DNA from: Rhodocollybia butyracea
Lineage: Eukaryota > Basidiomycota > Agaricomycetes > Agaricales > Omphalotaceae
NCBI GenBank assembly: GCA_015501585.1
Contig: JADNRY010000212.1
Coordinates: 1 to 64,000 of the forward strand
Reading direction: 5' to 3'
Length of the DNA stretch: 64,000 nt
Numbering within the stretch: the stretch's first letter is position 1; each line of letters opens with the position of its first letter. Positions 30,685 through 41,293 of this stretch are shown here, piece after piece. A program made the translations under genes and the position numbers. Under the pieces are notes generated by a model. The model saw nothing but the letters and a program-made list of their open reading frames with translations. It was not told the origin of the DNA and searched no databases.

Positions 30685-32835
30685 TTAAGGAAGAGCCTCC
30701 CAAGCTGCTCTAATCATATCTGGGGGCAGAGCATGGTGCCCATGATAACGACGGTTGATGTATGCTGCCTGTGCACCATCGAGACCCTCGGAATAGGCAT
30801 GGATGAAGCGAGCAGAGCGGTTGGCATATCTATAAACTATAATGAAAAGCTGGAAAAGATATAATAGATAGTAACACACCTAAGAATCTGAATATCTGGG
30901 ACAGCATCCAGACATTCCTTCACGTTGGCTCGCATCTCCTCCATTTTCTCGGTTTTGGGTGACATGCGGTACCTGTACTTCCCAGCGCCGCAGTACATCT
31001 CTATGAAGTTGAGCTCACAATGATATTTGGGATAAAAATCACATAGATGGCCCTGGGATTCAACAAGTTCCTGCAGTTGCGACTTCTGAGCAACAAAGTC
31101 AGGTTGAAGAAAAAGGACTCGGCGGCAACAGCAATTAATGGCATTGTCTTTGCATTTGCTTGTGCAAGCAGCACGAAGGCCTCCAACAAGGTATAGATTG
31201 CGTTCTGTAAGGATTTGTTGAGTTCCTTTGAACCAGCCAGGCATTGTGGGATGGTCATTGGGAAAGTAAAGCGGTTGAGGTGTGCCATCAGCAAATCGCG
31301 CGTCTCGCATCTTTGGTCCATTTGGATGATGTGTCCAGCCTTTGTTGGGGTTTTTTGGCATCTTTTGAGCAGAGAGAGCATCGGGAGCTCGCTTTTGGTG
31401 ACCAGGAGCATTGTCAAACATGAACAATGCAGTCATCATGCCATGGGTTTTGTTATTAAAGATGTCAATGGCTTTCTGGGTTTCTTTCAGTAGATTATCG
31501 CCATCAAAGTACCCATCGCGGTTCTTTCTAGCTTCAAAGAATAATTGTGCTTCACTAAAAATTTAATTAGTATCTTGGGCAATCTGTGATGATTTGAGTA
31601 CGCACTCGCCTTCATCTCTCAACAAACCCCAGTCTGGTGTCAAGTAAGCAGAGACCATTATCGATGGACCATCTCCTTTTCTCTCTGGCGTGGGTCCTTG
31701 GGTTGAATTGGTCCAAACAGATTTGCGGCGGTCATGAGCATAAAATGTAGATTCATTGTGAGTGACAAGAATGAGACGAAAACGTGGACCTTGTGGCACC
31801 GGGAAGCCTTTGGGAAAAGATGGGTTCCCATTGTTGTCATATGTCACCATTCTTTTTTCATACTCCTTCCATCTTTTCAGAAATTCCTTCCGATATGCAA
31901 CCATATCCTGGCGTTCATGTCCATCAATGTACATCCCCTTCTGCTTCATCCCATACCGCCAATCAAGCTTCTTAAGCCAACGCTGGGCCGTGCGAAGTGA
32001 AATCTCCACTGGCTTTCCATTCTTTGCAACTTTGGCCTGTGTCTCAGGTGTGGCAACAAATTCAACAACATCTCTTGCAAAGATATAGCCTTTCTTTGCT
32101 TTTTCAAGCAGAAAGACTTTCAATTCAGATGAGAAATCTTCATCATCCAGCATCAAGGAATGGAAATGGGAATATCCAGGAGTTGGTAACTCTCCAAGAC
32201 TGAGGAAGCGATGGAGCCAGGTGCGTATTCTTTGGGCATGTGAGACACTCTTTCCCTGACTGCGAGCCGCCAGGAACGATGCTTGTTTCCAGGTAAATCT
32301 TGTGTACTGGTCCAGATAGAGATTGAGAGCACCGAGCTCGCATTGCAGAAATTCGGGTATGCAGCACAACTCCAATCTTTTTGTCTCTAGATCTCAAAGT
32401 GAGCACTTCAGCTGCTTTATGAAGTGCAGGCCAGTCCTTGTAATGCAGTGCATTCAAGGCGGCATCTGATTTTGTTGGGATTTCAGCGTGATTCTCCAAG
32501 TCTTTCAGCTCATTGAATAGTGCATTTAAACGAGCACAAGCTTCTGCTGGGTCTGCAAGCTTCTCCCAGTCAACAGTCTAACAGTCTTTGGTGAGTGATT
32601 TTTGCATGACAGAATGTTCACAGACAAACCTCATTTTGTTCAGGTATTTTTGGCTAGGAATCTCTTTGATGTCTGGCCCGGATTCATATTCGGATGGCAT
32701 TACTTTTCCGAACCAGTTGGTAATTAGTTTACCACCTTCAGCAACAAATTTCCTGCGCTTTGCAGCATGATGGAATTTTGTTTGAGGTGCATTGCCTTTG
32801 TATGACCCGCGTTGTCTTTTTTTTGATGCATGCAT
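30685..32835 (-). pseudogene. DDE-superfamily transposase of basidiomycete type, inactivated
   Basis: Minus-strand reading from 32835 to the stop at 30685. Recognisable order: basic N-terminus, helix-turn-helix-like region (TAQRWLKKLDWRYGMKQKGMY), catalytic core ILVTHNESTFYAHDRRKSVW, GDGPSIMVSAYLTPDWG, an intron at about 31555-31607, FMFDNAPGHQKRA, HPTMPGWFKG, YHCELNFIEMYCGAGKYRY, and, after a last intron near 30840-30880, YANRSARFIHAYSEGL. It is damaged: an in-frame TAG at 32578-32580, a frame change near 32330-32375, and Asn in VTHNES where relatives I recall have Asp (first residue of the DDE triad). Relatives belong to an IS630/Tc1-like DDE endonuclease lineage abundant in Agaricomycetes. 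Terminal inverted repeats were not located. Confidence 0.75.
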
Positions 32836-32869
32836 CAGGAAAATACCACCCCTACTCTAGCTATCTTAG

Positions 32870-33310
32870 GGAGGCTAGGGCTCCTCCAGCAACTTAAACT
32901 CCTCTAAGTTTGCCAAGACACTTGAGCTGCCAGAGACGAGGTTCACAAGGTTACTTTCACTTAGGCTTCCCTCAAGCTTACTCAAGTCACTCAAGTCACA
33001 CTCAAGCCACAGTCAAGCTCATCAGGTCCACTTGAGTGGCCTGATAGAGCTGCTCAGGTAGACCTTAAACCCACTTCAGTGAGCTGGAAGTGTTGCCAAG
33101 TTTCACTTAAGCCTAACTAAGTACACCTTAAGTTTGTTGAAGCAGAGTTGAGGTGTCCTCAAGTGTGTTCAAGTCTTCCTCCAGCTCATCCCAGGCTTGT
33201 TTTTGTCTGACTTCAAGATAGTCCAAGCACAATAGAAGTAGACTTCAACATACTTCAGGTTGAATTGAAGCATACCATAAGTCAACTTGACTGTACTTAA
33301 GCACACTTAA
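32870..33310. repeat. Left subterminal repeat region of the Plavaka-like element
   Basis: Dense degenerate repetition of CTCAAG, CTTAAG, CACTTGAG and GTCAAG words, with no open frame. The same words recur in the right-hand region 44510-44850. Confidence 0.55.
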
Positions 33311-33539
33311 CGAGATGTTTTTGCACACACAGTAGCACATGAAACAACCTCTTAATGATCAATAAGAATTAATAAACCAGAATCAATAATTGTATTGCTG
33401 CAGTATTCTACTTAACTACTGTAACTACCTAAAGAAATTAAACTGCAAAACAGTAACTAAACTCATGACTAATTTACCCCCAATAAATACAGACAAAAAG
33501 AGAGTGATAGAGTGGGTGAGAGTAGACTTATCAAATTAA

Positions 33540-35752
33540 TTAAATGAATGAAAATGGTATATGACCAATGCCAATGTCCTCAAGATACTCAAGAACAAAC
33601 AGGTGATGAGCAAGGGGAGATGATGAAGGAAGAGGTGAAGCACCTCCAGAGGCAAGAGGTGAAGTAGCAGCAGCTTCAGCCTCTAATCCTTCAATGTCAA
33701 CCTCAGTGAGGTCATCAGCCTCGACATCAAGCAAAAACTCTTTGTTGGATTGTGTGCTGCAACAATATAAGCATACTAATAAAATCTAAAGAAGTTGAAA
33801 ATCACATACAGAATCAACTTATACAACCCTCTTCCAAAATTGTCAGCCCAGATCAGAGCTTTCTTGGCAATCCTGTTGAATGATGAGAGATGATAGCAGT
33901 AACTGAAAAAAAATCAGTATTTATAAAGTCAAAGTTTATATAACATACTGAGGCCTAGCTGTATCGGAAAACTCCACATGTCTGTGAACTCCTTCAGAGT
34001 ATTCCTGAATTGCATGTTCAATCTATATGTAATGTCAAACTTAGTCCAGTGACAGTAAAAATGTAGATGCACTTATGAAAGTAAGCATTAAAGCAACAGT
34101 AGTTGGTGCAATCTTCCTAACATTGACTATCTCTCTGAAGATTTCAATGTTTGCACCACCCTTAGTTGAGAACACTTCAAGGCGGAGAATATGAGCAACA
34201 CCCTCACACCCAAAAGGAAGCTTTGTATCATAGGTTTTGAGCTAGCCAAAAAGATTAAAAAGCGAAAATATAGTAGTAAGACTTGTTACCTCAGTATCCA
34301 CATCACCGTACTTGTAGTGACCATCTTGTAAGAGCCATGCAACAAGGTCCCTCACCTCTGTAGGCCTCATTTTGCCGGGAATACCAAAGCGCGTGGAAAC
34401 CCACTCTCTGGCCTTAGCCATGCAGTTGGTGAAAAACCCACTACGGGCGTAGCCAAGCTTTAGTTGAACAGGTTAGATAAATACAAAGGGAAAAACACAT
34501 TATAACATACAAATTGGACCAACTCCTGTTGCGTGTCGACACTGGCAAGGACTCTCGCAAATACTTCAATCATGTTATCTTCACCTTTGTATTCATTGGC
34601 AAGGTCCTGAAGAATCTCCATGTTGTACGAGTGTTTGTCCACCGGAAAGGGTTGCTTGATTGCAGTTGACCTCCTATTCATCTTCTTGCCTAGAATAGCC
34701 AAGCGGCGAGTCTTTGGCGTGAAATGTTTTTCCGTGATCTTACCACCTCGATGGCGGGCAGGCGGAGTGAGGATATTGGCGGACAAACTAGAGTGGGAGC
34801 GCAAACTGGAGGGAGAGCTTGAGAGACCTCGATGAGCTCGTGCTGATGCTTTTTTTGAAGGCGTTGAAGGTGCTGAGGAGACCTGCATCTGTAATGAAAA
34901 AAAAGAGGTGAAGTGGGACAAGGCTAAGTGAGAGGATTATTACAAAAGATAAACACTGTCTTACATTGTTTGTGGGGAAATCCACGTCCATGCTGTCGTC
35001 GTCATCGCCTCCGGGGACAGAGACGGCGGCCGTAGCACCTTCTTCATCGTTGTCATTGTCGTCATCACCATGACCGTCCCCTTGACCTAAGATAGAGCGT
35101 GAAGGAACAGTGAGACCAGCACACACAATGGTCAAAGAAGAATACATACCTTCAAAAGTCGAATTGAACAAGAGAGCATTGGTGTCCTCATTGGGGTCCT
35201 CATCAAGAGGCGCATCCAGATCCTGGTTGTCTTCTCCATTCTGTTCCTCCTCATCAAGAGGAGGAACAGAATTACCAGGTCCATCAAGGACCTGGTGAGT
35301 GATGTCGTTGTTGTTGTCGTTCTGAGCTTCTCGCATGGCCCTTGCATGCCTGCGAATCTCTAGTGAGACTAGTTATAAAATCAATAGTAAATGAAAAAAA
35401 AAAAATACCTTCATCCCAAGTCTGTTGAGTTTTTTGTTGGGTTTCCTTCTTCTTCTGGAGCGCCAACGCCTTGAGATCCATCTCCTTCTTCTTAGAGGCA
35501 GCCTTGTGCACAGGAACCTTTGTCGCAGGGGCTTTCGCCGCAGGCGCCTTTGCCACCGCTCCCCTGGTTTTTGGGCCAGGCTTAGCGGCGGCGGTGGCAG
35601 CTCTTGTCTCTAGCAAAAACAGAATTAATCAACCGAGTAAAAAAAAGAAGTACGTGTCTCTTACTTTGGGAAATGACAGTAGCTGAAGCTGAGAACAAAA
35701 GTATCAGTAGGCAAAGTAAAACAAATAATGAAAAAAACCTACATGGCATTTT
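33540..35752 (-). CDS. DUF6532-domain protein, multi-exon, transposon cargo
   Basis: The minus-strand ATG at about 35752 (MPS..) is followed by short exons: an Ala/Lys-rich exon (35616-35410, repeated APATK-type words), an acidic Asp/Asn/Glu-rich segment (35330-34980), and a basic Ser-rich segment ending in the core (34890-34510: KHSYNMEILQDLANEYKGE and FARVLASVDTQQELVQF). The core continues in short exons at about 34460-34300 (KLGYARSGFFTNCMAKAREW, then RDLVAWLLQDGHYKYGDVDT), 34250-34080 (YDTKLPFGCEGVAHILRLEV) and 34020-33840 (EHAIQEYSEGVHRHVEFSD). The C-terminal exon is Glu/Ala/Ser-rich (33734-33540). This matches the DUF6532 layout as I recall it. No function is known; disordered acidic/basic arms suggest DNA or chromatin contact, which is speculation. 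Confidence 0.55.
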
Positions 35753-36975
35753 GCATAGAGTAGAGAGATTAAGACAACAAAAAGAAAGTGAGGGGGAAAG
35801 GGAAAGGACACAAACTTTCAGGGTCATAGATGCACCTTTTATACGCCGCCCTTCGGCACTGTTGTGATGAACTTGGCGCGCAATACAATAGAGCCGGTTC
35901 ATATCATGCTAACGGAACTATCGAAACGTCCATTTTATTTCAAACATATGAGAACAAGAAACAAGAATATAAAAACAAAAACAAAACATCCACTCGCCGC
36001 CAGATTCCAAAGTCGGACCCTTGGGAAAGAGAATGAGAGAAAAAGTGTAAAGAAAAAAAAATCAAAGAAAGTGGGGCAGTATGGGAGCCCGACGGAATAA
36101 ATCCGCAAATGTATATATGTAGTGTTCAGCGAGATAGTATTCAGCATCCTTCAACTCCCCGATTCCACAAAGTCACATTGAATGAACCCTCGCCCCTGGC
36201 GGACTGTATCAGAATGCATGGGAGAGGATGACCGACTCCATCCCCTCATTATCCGGAAGAACATGTTTAAAGCGTCTTGTCGCAAGTGCAAATCTGAGTG
36301 TCCAAAGGCAGGGGGGCCGTTCGCAAAAAGAGCTTCTTTGATGATCAGGTTCCGGTCCTCTCGAGTGCATGCCTCAAACTCATCCTCAATCTCCCCCTCT
36401 TCCCGGCGGGGCACAAGCTTGTACAAGTACCTATCAAGAAGGAGAAATTCCTGTTTGAAAGAGATTTCGAAAATCTCCTGCAACACCTGCGTCTGGATGG
36501 AGTCGGGAAGCCTCGTGTACATCCTGCCGTTCCAGACCGAAGAAGCTTGGCTCAGGTCGGTGAGATCAACGGACTAAGTAGAAACAGGAAAGAATCAGTA
36601 CAGGGAATAATAAGAAAAATATAGCACTCACAAAAGAACTTCCCATTTGAGCAGCAACCTCGTTCATCTCTTTACAAAGTTTGAGCTTAGCCTCAGCTTT
36701 GTTTGTTTCTGAGTTTAGAGAGCCATGCAATTCCAAGGAAAGTAACCTACGCCAGTCCTTCGCCGGTCGCTGGCAGACAATGGGGCCAAGGAGGTCGATA
36801 GCAGCAATGAAAACCTCATGCATTTTGAGATAAGTAAGGAAGTACTGCTGATGAGAGACCTCGTTCTCGTGGTTCGCAAATAAGGCAGGTTCAGGCAGCA
36901 CGTATCCCGCGATTCACTCCTTGGCAAGGCATTTCATCGGGTTTGAATTTCTTGGATACAGAAAGAGAGGCCTTG

Positions 36976-37127
36976 TGTAAGAGCCCTGACTCTTAATGCC
37001 TCAGACCATGAGCAAGATCTCGTTCTATTAGAGAAATAGACCGAAACAAGTATGTGGTACGAGGATAAGAGTAGACTAATTATGTAATATTGGCGCTAAC
37101 GGCAATGAACGTGCCGTAGGCGTTACA
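36976..37127 (-). repeat. 3' LTR (in element orientation)
   Basis: 152 bp with TGTAA/TTACA ends; near-identical to 38301-38452. Confidence 0.9.
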
Positions 37128-37222
37128 CATGCCCCCTAGATTGACCCCACAGGTCCATCTTACCCAAAAAAAACAAAAGAGAAAGATGGAAAAGGGAAAA
37201 CATAACAAAGAGAAACATACAG

Positions 37223-38257
37223 TCATCTAATAGGTAACGTACGATGTAGTATGCTGGCAATTTCCATAAGTGCAGAAGAAGAGAAAGTGTCCTGTGAAAA
37301 TTGCTGGATTCTCTGGATGCTGACACTAAGTCCAGATTGAGATGGTGGTGGCACATTGGAGACAGTAGATCTCCAGCGCCATGAATGAGAGCATTGATTG
37401 GGAGCACAAATATGGTGATGGGGAGTTTCAGTGGGTGAGGGTGATGGCATGAGTGTACCAGATTGGGATGGGCAACAACTTGAACGAAGCAAGAGCGAAC
37501 CAAACGCACCATACACATTGTGTTTGACACGTTTACGAAGGCCTGTTGGTGGAACAGCAGTCACAGGGGCAATATAAGGCACAGGTGTACACTCGGTTGG
37601 AGTGTTTGAGAGATGAACACGAGCTGGCGGTGTGCCAGCTGTGTGTTCGAGCCCCATGACATGTTCATCCATGAATACTTCGAGTTTCCGGCCTGCTTTC
37701 CGCAGTTCAGCCACCTCCCGTGCAAACTCTGAGGTTGGTTGGAGTCGAAATGAAGGGGAAGTGGGTTTGGAGGGTGAAACCAATGTCAGAGCATGTGGAG
37801 ATGATTTCAATGCGTTCAATGCGTTTGAAGCGAGCGTGGGAGTCGGTGATGAGGCAGTAGGAGCGGTCAAAGGTGATGGAGAACTTGGAGCAGGAGGTGG
37901 TGTTTGAGATTTGGACAGTTCCATCCCAAACTCTTCTCCCAGTCTCTTAATAGACTCTATCATCTGAAAACAGACCTCTGCCTGGAAACCTTCTTCCTTC
38001 ACTGCCCAGCAACATCTTAATGTTGAATCCTGCACCACTGCCTCTGCCAAATCCCTACCAGCCACTGAAAGACCATGTTGTTCCCAGAGCTGCTTAAAGT
38101 TGACTAGCAGCTGTTGAATTCCCTGGGAGGAGAAGTCCAGGATCCCAGAGATGTGTGAGAGAGGATCATGAGGGAACATGGAAAGGATTTGAGAAAGAAA
38201 AGAGTAAGCCAGAGCCATGACAGAGTCATGGCTTGAGTTGTGCTGTTGTGTGGTCAT
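37223..38257 (-). CDS. Single ORF of the LTR element, Gag-like by position, 344 aa
   Basis: The uninterrupted minus-strand frame begins 43 nt inside the 5' LTR and fills almost the whole interior. The first 110 residues are predicted helical (MALAYSFLSQILSMFPHD, then FSSQGIQQLLVNFKQLWEQH); residues about 120-190 are Pro/Ser/Thr-rich and probably disordered; a short helix follows (TSEFAREVAELRKAGRKLEV), then another Pro-rich tail. No CCHC zinc knuckle, protease, RT or integrase motif is visible. Position and architecture suggest a Gag-type structural protein, but no sequence homology was recognised. Confidence 0.6.
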   Translation of the reverse strand: MTTQQHNSSHDSVMALAYSFLSQILSMFPHDPLSHISGILDFSSQGIQQLLVNFKQLWEQHGLSVAGRDLAEAVVQDSTLRCCWAVKEEGFQAEVCFQMIESIKRLGEEFGMELSKSQTPPPAPSSPSPLTAPTASSPTPTLASNALNALKSSPHALTLVSPSKPTSPSFRLQPTSEFAREVAELRKAGRKLEVFMDEHVMGLEHTAGTPPARVHLSNTPTECTPVPYIAPVTAVPPTGLRKRVKHNVYGAFGSLLLRSSCCPSQSGTLMPSPSPTETPHHHICAPNQCSHSWRWRSTVSNVPPPSQSGLSVSIQRIQQFSQDTFSSSALMEIASILHRTLPIR

Positions 38258-38300
38258 ATTGCTGTAATAGTCCTATTCAGGACAAGGTTGCTCAAAAAAG

Positions 38301-38452
38301 TGTAAGAGCCCTGACTCTTAATGCCTCAGACCATGAGCAAGATCTTGTTCTATTAGAGAAATAGACCGAAACGAGTATGTGGTACGAGGATAAGAGTAGA
38401 CTAATTATGTAATATCGGCGCTAACGGCAATGAACGTGCCGTAGGCGTTACA
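38301..38452 (-). repeat. 5' LTR (in element orientation)
   Basis: 152 bp, differs from the other LTR at three sites (in ATCTTG, AAACGAG and ATATCGG), consistent with a recent insertion. Confidence 0.9.
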
Positions 38453-39619
38453 CCTTGACCCACTGTGGGAGTGCATGAGGCATTATCGGGGATTCTGATT
38501 CGAAGAATTTGTTCCTTTGGGGCTGCGGGTTTCCTGTTTTCCATTTTTCTGGAAAAAAAAATTAACATTCAAGCTGGCTTACAAGTACAGAGGGCCACTT
38601 ACTCTGAGGCGGCTGCAAGGAAGACGAGGAACAAGAAGACGAAGGAGAAGATTGAATCTCAGCGCCAGGAGCTGAAGGCTGAACGTTAGACGGAGTGTTA
38701 CTTTTAACGGAGTAGTTGACACCCTTCTGAACAAGGTTGGCGCCAAAAATTGCAGCAGGAAATGCGATGGTCCATGTTTCAACTGCCATTTTTTCGAAAT
38801 CGATCCTGAGATGCTTCAACAGATCCGTTGTAAACACTCGCTTGGACAGGCGTACAATCTCCAAAATCAATCCAGCTGTATGGCATGCGCAGGGGCGGGT
38901 TTTTTGGGTCCACCCATTCCGCCACTTTTATAGTGCTCTCGTGTTCCAGAGATCTATAATACCACATGGGAATCCCGGCCTAGAAATACTTGGTTAGTGT
39001 CACGGTTACAACATTGACTATGGAAAATTACTTACTCAATACAGCCTTTCAACTACCAAGGAGTCCTCCGTGACCGCACCTACAACATTGCAAAGAGACT
39101 GAACTTTCCATTCATCTGGTTCAGCAAATGTCGGCTTCACATCAACAAGCCAAGTAATCTGCGCTTCAATGAAAAGAATCATCCGCTGAGCAATACGCCA
39201 TCTCATCACTGCTTGCTCAAAGAGTGATGGGATGGTTAGCTGGGATAGTAGGTGACGGACTCGAGGCGCAAGGTTCAAATATCCGGATCATTGACAAACC
39301 GAGGGCTGGCCAATGAGCTGAAGAGTTTGAGAAATTTAGCATGCAACTCCTGTATCATTGTGGGAGAGAGATGTCTGAGAGGTGCCCCCGACAATCTCTG
39401 CCCATCAATGGGCTCAAAATCATCCTCAGAAGGAAGAGCCCAGAAGATGTAAGTGTCGTTGATAATGAATGAGAGAATGAAAAGGAAGATTGTCGTTGAA
39501 TGGCTGGGCGTTAAGAAGCATGTCGTGTTTGCTGTAGTGAAGCTCAGCGCAGATGAACAGACTGAGGCTGGTTGAGAGACTTAAGTATGAGTGGGGAATG
39601 GTTTTCATGTTTGGCAAGG

Positions 39620-41293
39620 TAAGAAAATCCCCTCCTGTACATTGGGATAGCGAATACCAACCAGTCTGTCATACGCTTTGAGTAGCGCATTCTCCCATGG
39701 CTAGTTGGAGACGCTTCGTTCAGGGAGTGGGTAGAATGGCTTCAAATCAATGACTTACCATGATGTACGAGAAGGTGTCTGGCTCTCAAAGTTAGCAAAA
39801 GAACTAAATATAAATCACATAACTACATACCTGCGAAAGAGAATGATAGACAAGTCCAAAAAGTCTTCTTTGTTGTAGTACTGGGCAATCAGCGTTAGCA
39901 ACGACGCCACTTTACGATAACAGATTTTATCCTTACCTGGGCTTAGTGTCCGAGTTCAACGTCGAGGCAGATCTCCAGCGTAAAGTTGGGTCTGCGTCAA
40001 ATACTCTCATTGATGTAAAGTCTCTCGAGAGTAGTAGATATTAACAGCGTCAAGCTGATAAATACCTATGTTTTGAGTCAGTGTCAACGTCAAGTTGAAC
40101 ACTGAAGAGTTGGGCGAGGCTTGAGGTGAGGCTGATAAGGAGAGAGAGAGGAATGAAAGGAGGCGGGGATGAGACAATAAGAGTGGCCGTGAGCATAAGA
40201 AAGAGAAAGTTTTATGCTTTGCCTTGAGGCTGCATGTTCACGTGTTAACAAGTCAGACCGAAGACTGAAGCGCCAAAAGTTTCTCAAGTCCGAAGCGCCT
40301 GGGCCACGCACAGGATACTCAGGTGACCTAAGTCACCTGAGCATCAACGTCGCCTCTTTCATCTACCACCACTACCTCTTCGCCTCCGCCACCACCTCTT
40401 CGTCCGAGTCGTCGTGATCCAATTTACTTGGATTGCGAACGCCTCGCCCAGTATGAGTTTGATATTCATACTAGCGCATTACCTCCTGGTGCTGAGTTTG
40501 ACATTCAGCCCAGGCTTTTGTTGGCAGCCAAACTTGATGTTCAGCTGTCTCGTTGACAACATTTTCGAATCAAGGAGCTCCTAGCCATAAGTTTTCTTAT
40601 TCGTGGTACCTGTTTGGCTGGCAGTGCTGACTTTCTCGGGCAGCTGTACTGTTGACATTTTTGAACAATTGAGGGGATGGCGGTAAGTTTTTTGCCTTTT
40701 GTACCTATGTAGCAGCACTGATCTTGTTGTCCAGCTGTATCATGGAATGGAGGAGGTGATTATGGTAAGTTTGTCTGTACGCTGTACACCATTAGTAGCA
40801 CTGACTCCGGTTTCATTGTACTTACGGGGTTTAGACTCAAGGAGATAGCCTATCAGATATCTTTTGTTCGCCCTGGTAAGTATGCCAACTCTCATTTTAC
40901 CACTTTATCCTGACTTGATAAGTTACCAAGACTCATTCACCCCACGACAATAGAACTTGATGTTCTCACTGCCTGGTTAGAACTTGACGTTCTAATAGGC
41001 TCATACCTGGCATTTGAGTCAGATACTCAAGGCCACCTGAACTCGATGTTCAGGCAGTTCAAATCCTGGCACTCCGTGAATCTATCTATTATCGGTTAGC
41101 ATATTTTTCATTCATTCCGCAGTGATGACACTTACACAAAAACACAGGTCTTGAATTTTGCGCATTTGCGGGCGGATTCGGATCCAGAAAACCAGAAAAA
41201 TGTGAGTCATTTTTCTTTTTTTCTTGTTTTGTCTTCTCTTTCTCCCTGCAAATCCTGTTGATGAGACTGACTTCTTTCTTCCTTGTATTAGCT
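39620..41293. other. Interior of the Plavaka-like element between divergent genes
   Basis: No complete gene was resolved. It contains the presumed divergent promoters and perhaps further exons of the accessory gene. Repeated phrases such as ACTTGATGTTC, GACATTCAG and GTATGCCAACTCTCA occur around 40480-41060. Short frames at 40090-40311 (minus) and 40214-40417 (plus) overlap on opposite strands and are unsupported. Confidence 0.35.

Larger units (their letters stand above)
36976..38452 (-). mobile_element. Young small LTR element (TRIM/TR-GAG-like) with 5-bp target-site duplication
   Basis: Two 152-bp direct repeats (36976-37127 and 38301-38452) begin TGTAA and end TTACA and differ at only three positions by eye. 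The 5 bp CCTTG occurs immediately left (36971-36975) and right (38453-38457), a perfect target-site duplication. The 1173-bp interior holds one open frame on the minus strand. In that orientation a G-rich tract (CTAGGGGGCATG) abuts the 3' LTR like a polypurine tract. No reverse transcriptase or integrase is present, so it must have moved using another element's enzymes. Confidence 0.9.
36151..39430 (-). pseudogene. Plavaka-associated accessory protein gene, split by an LTR element and frame-shifted
   Basis: Minus-strand fragments in order: about 39430-39270 (ALPSEDDFEPIDGQRLSG and MIQELHAKFLKLFSSLASP), then after a frame change 39278-39036 (RVRHLLSQLTIPSLFEQAVM and RWRIAQRMILFIEAQITWLV), 38980-38590 (AGIPMWYYRSLEHESTIKVA and EWVDPKNPPLRMPYSW), the inserted LTR element (36976-38452), 36930-36580 (PEPALFANHENEVSHQQYFL and RRLLSLELHGSLN), and 36522-36151 (TQVLQEIFEISFKQEFLLLD to the end). 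I recall this order from an abundant hypothetical protein that accompanies Plavaka elements in Agaricomycetes; the biochemical role is unknown. The LTR insertion interrupts coding sequence, so the gene cannot be functional as it stands. Confidence 0.5.
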
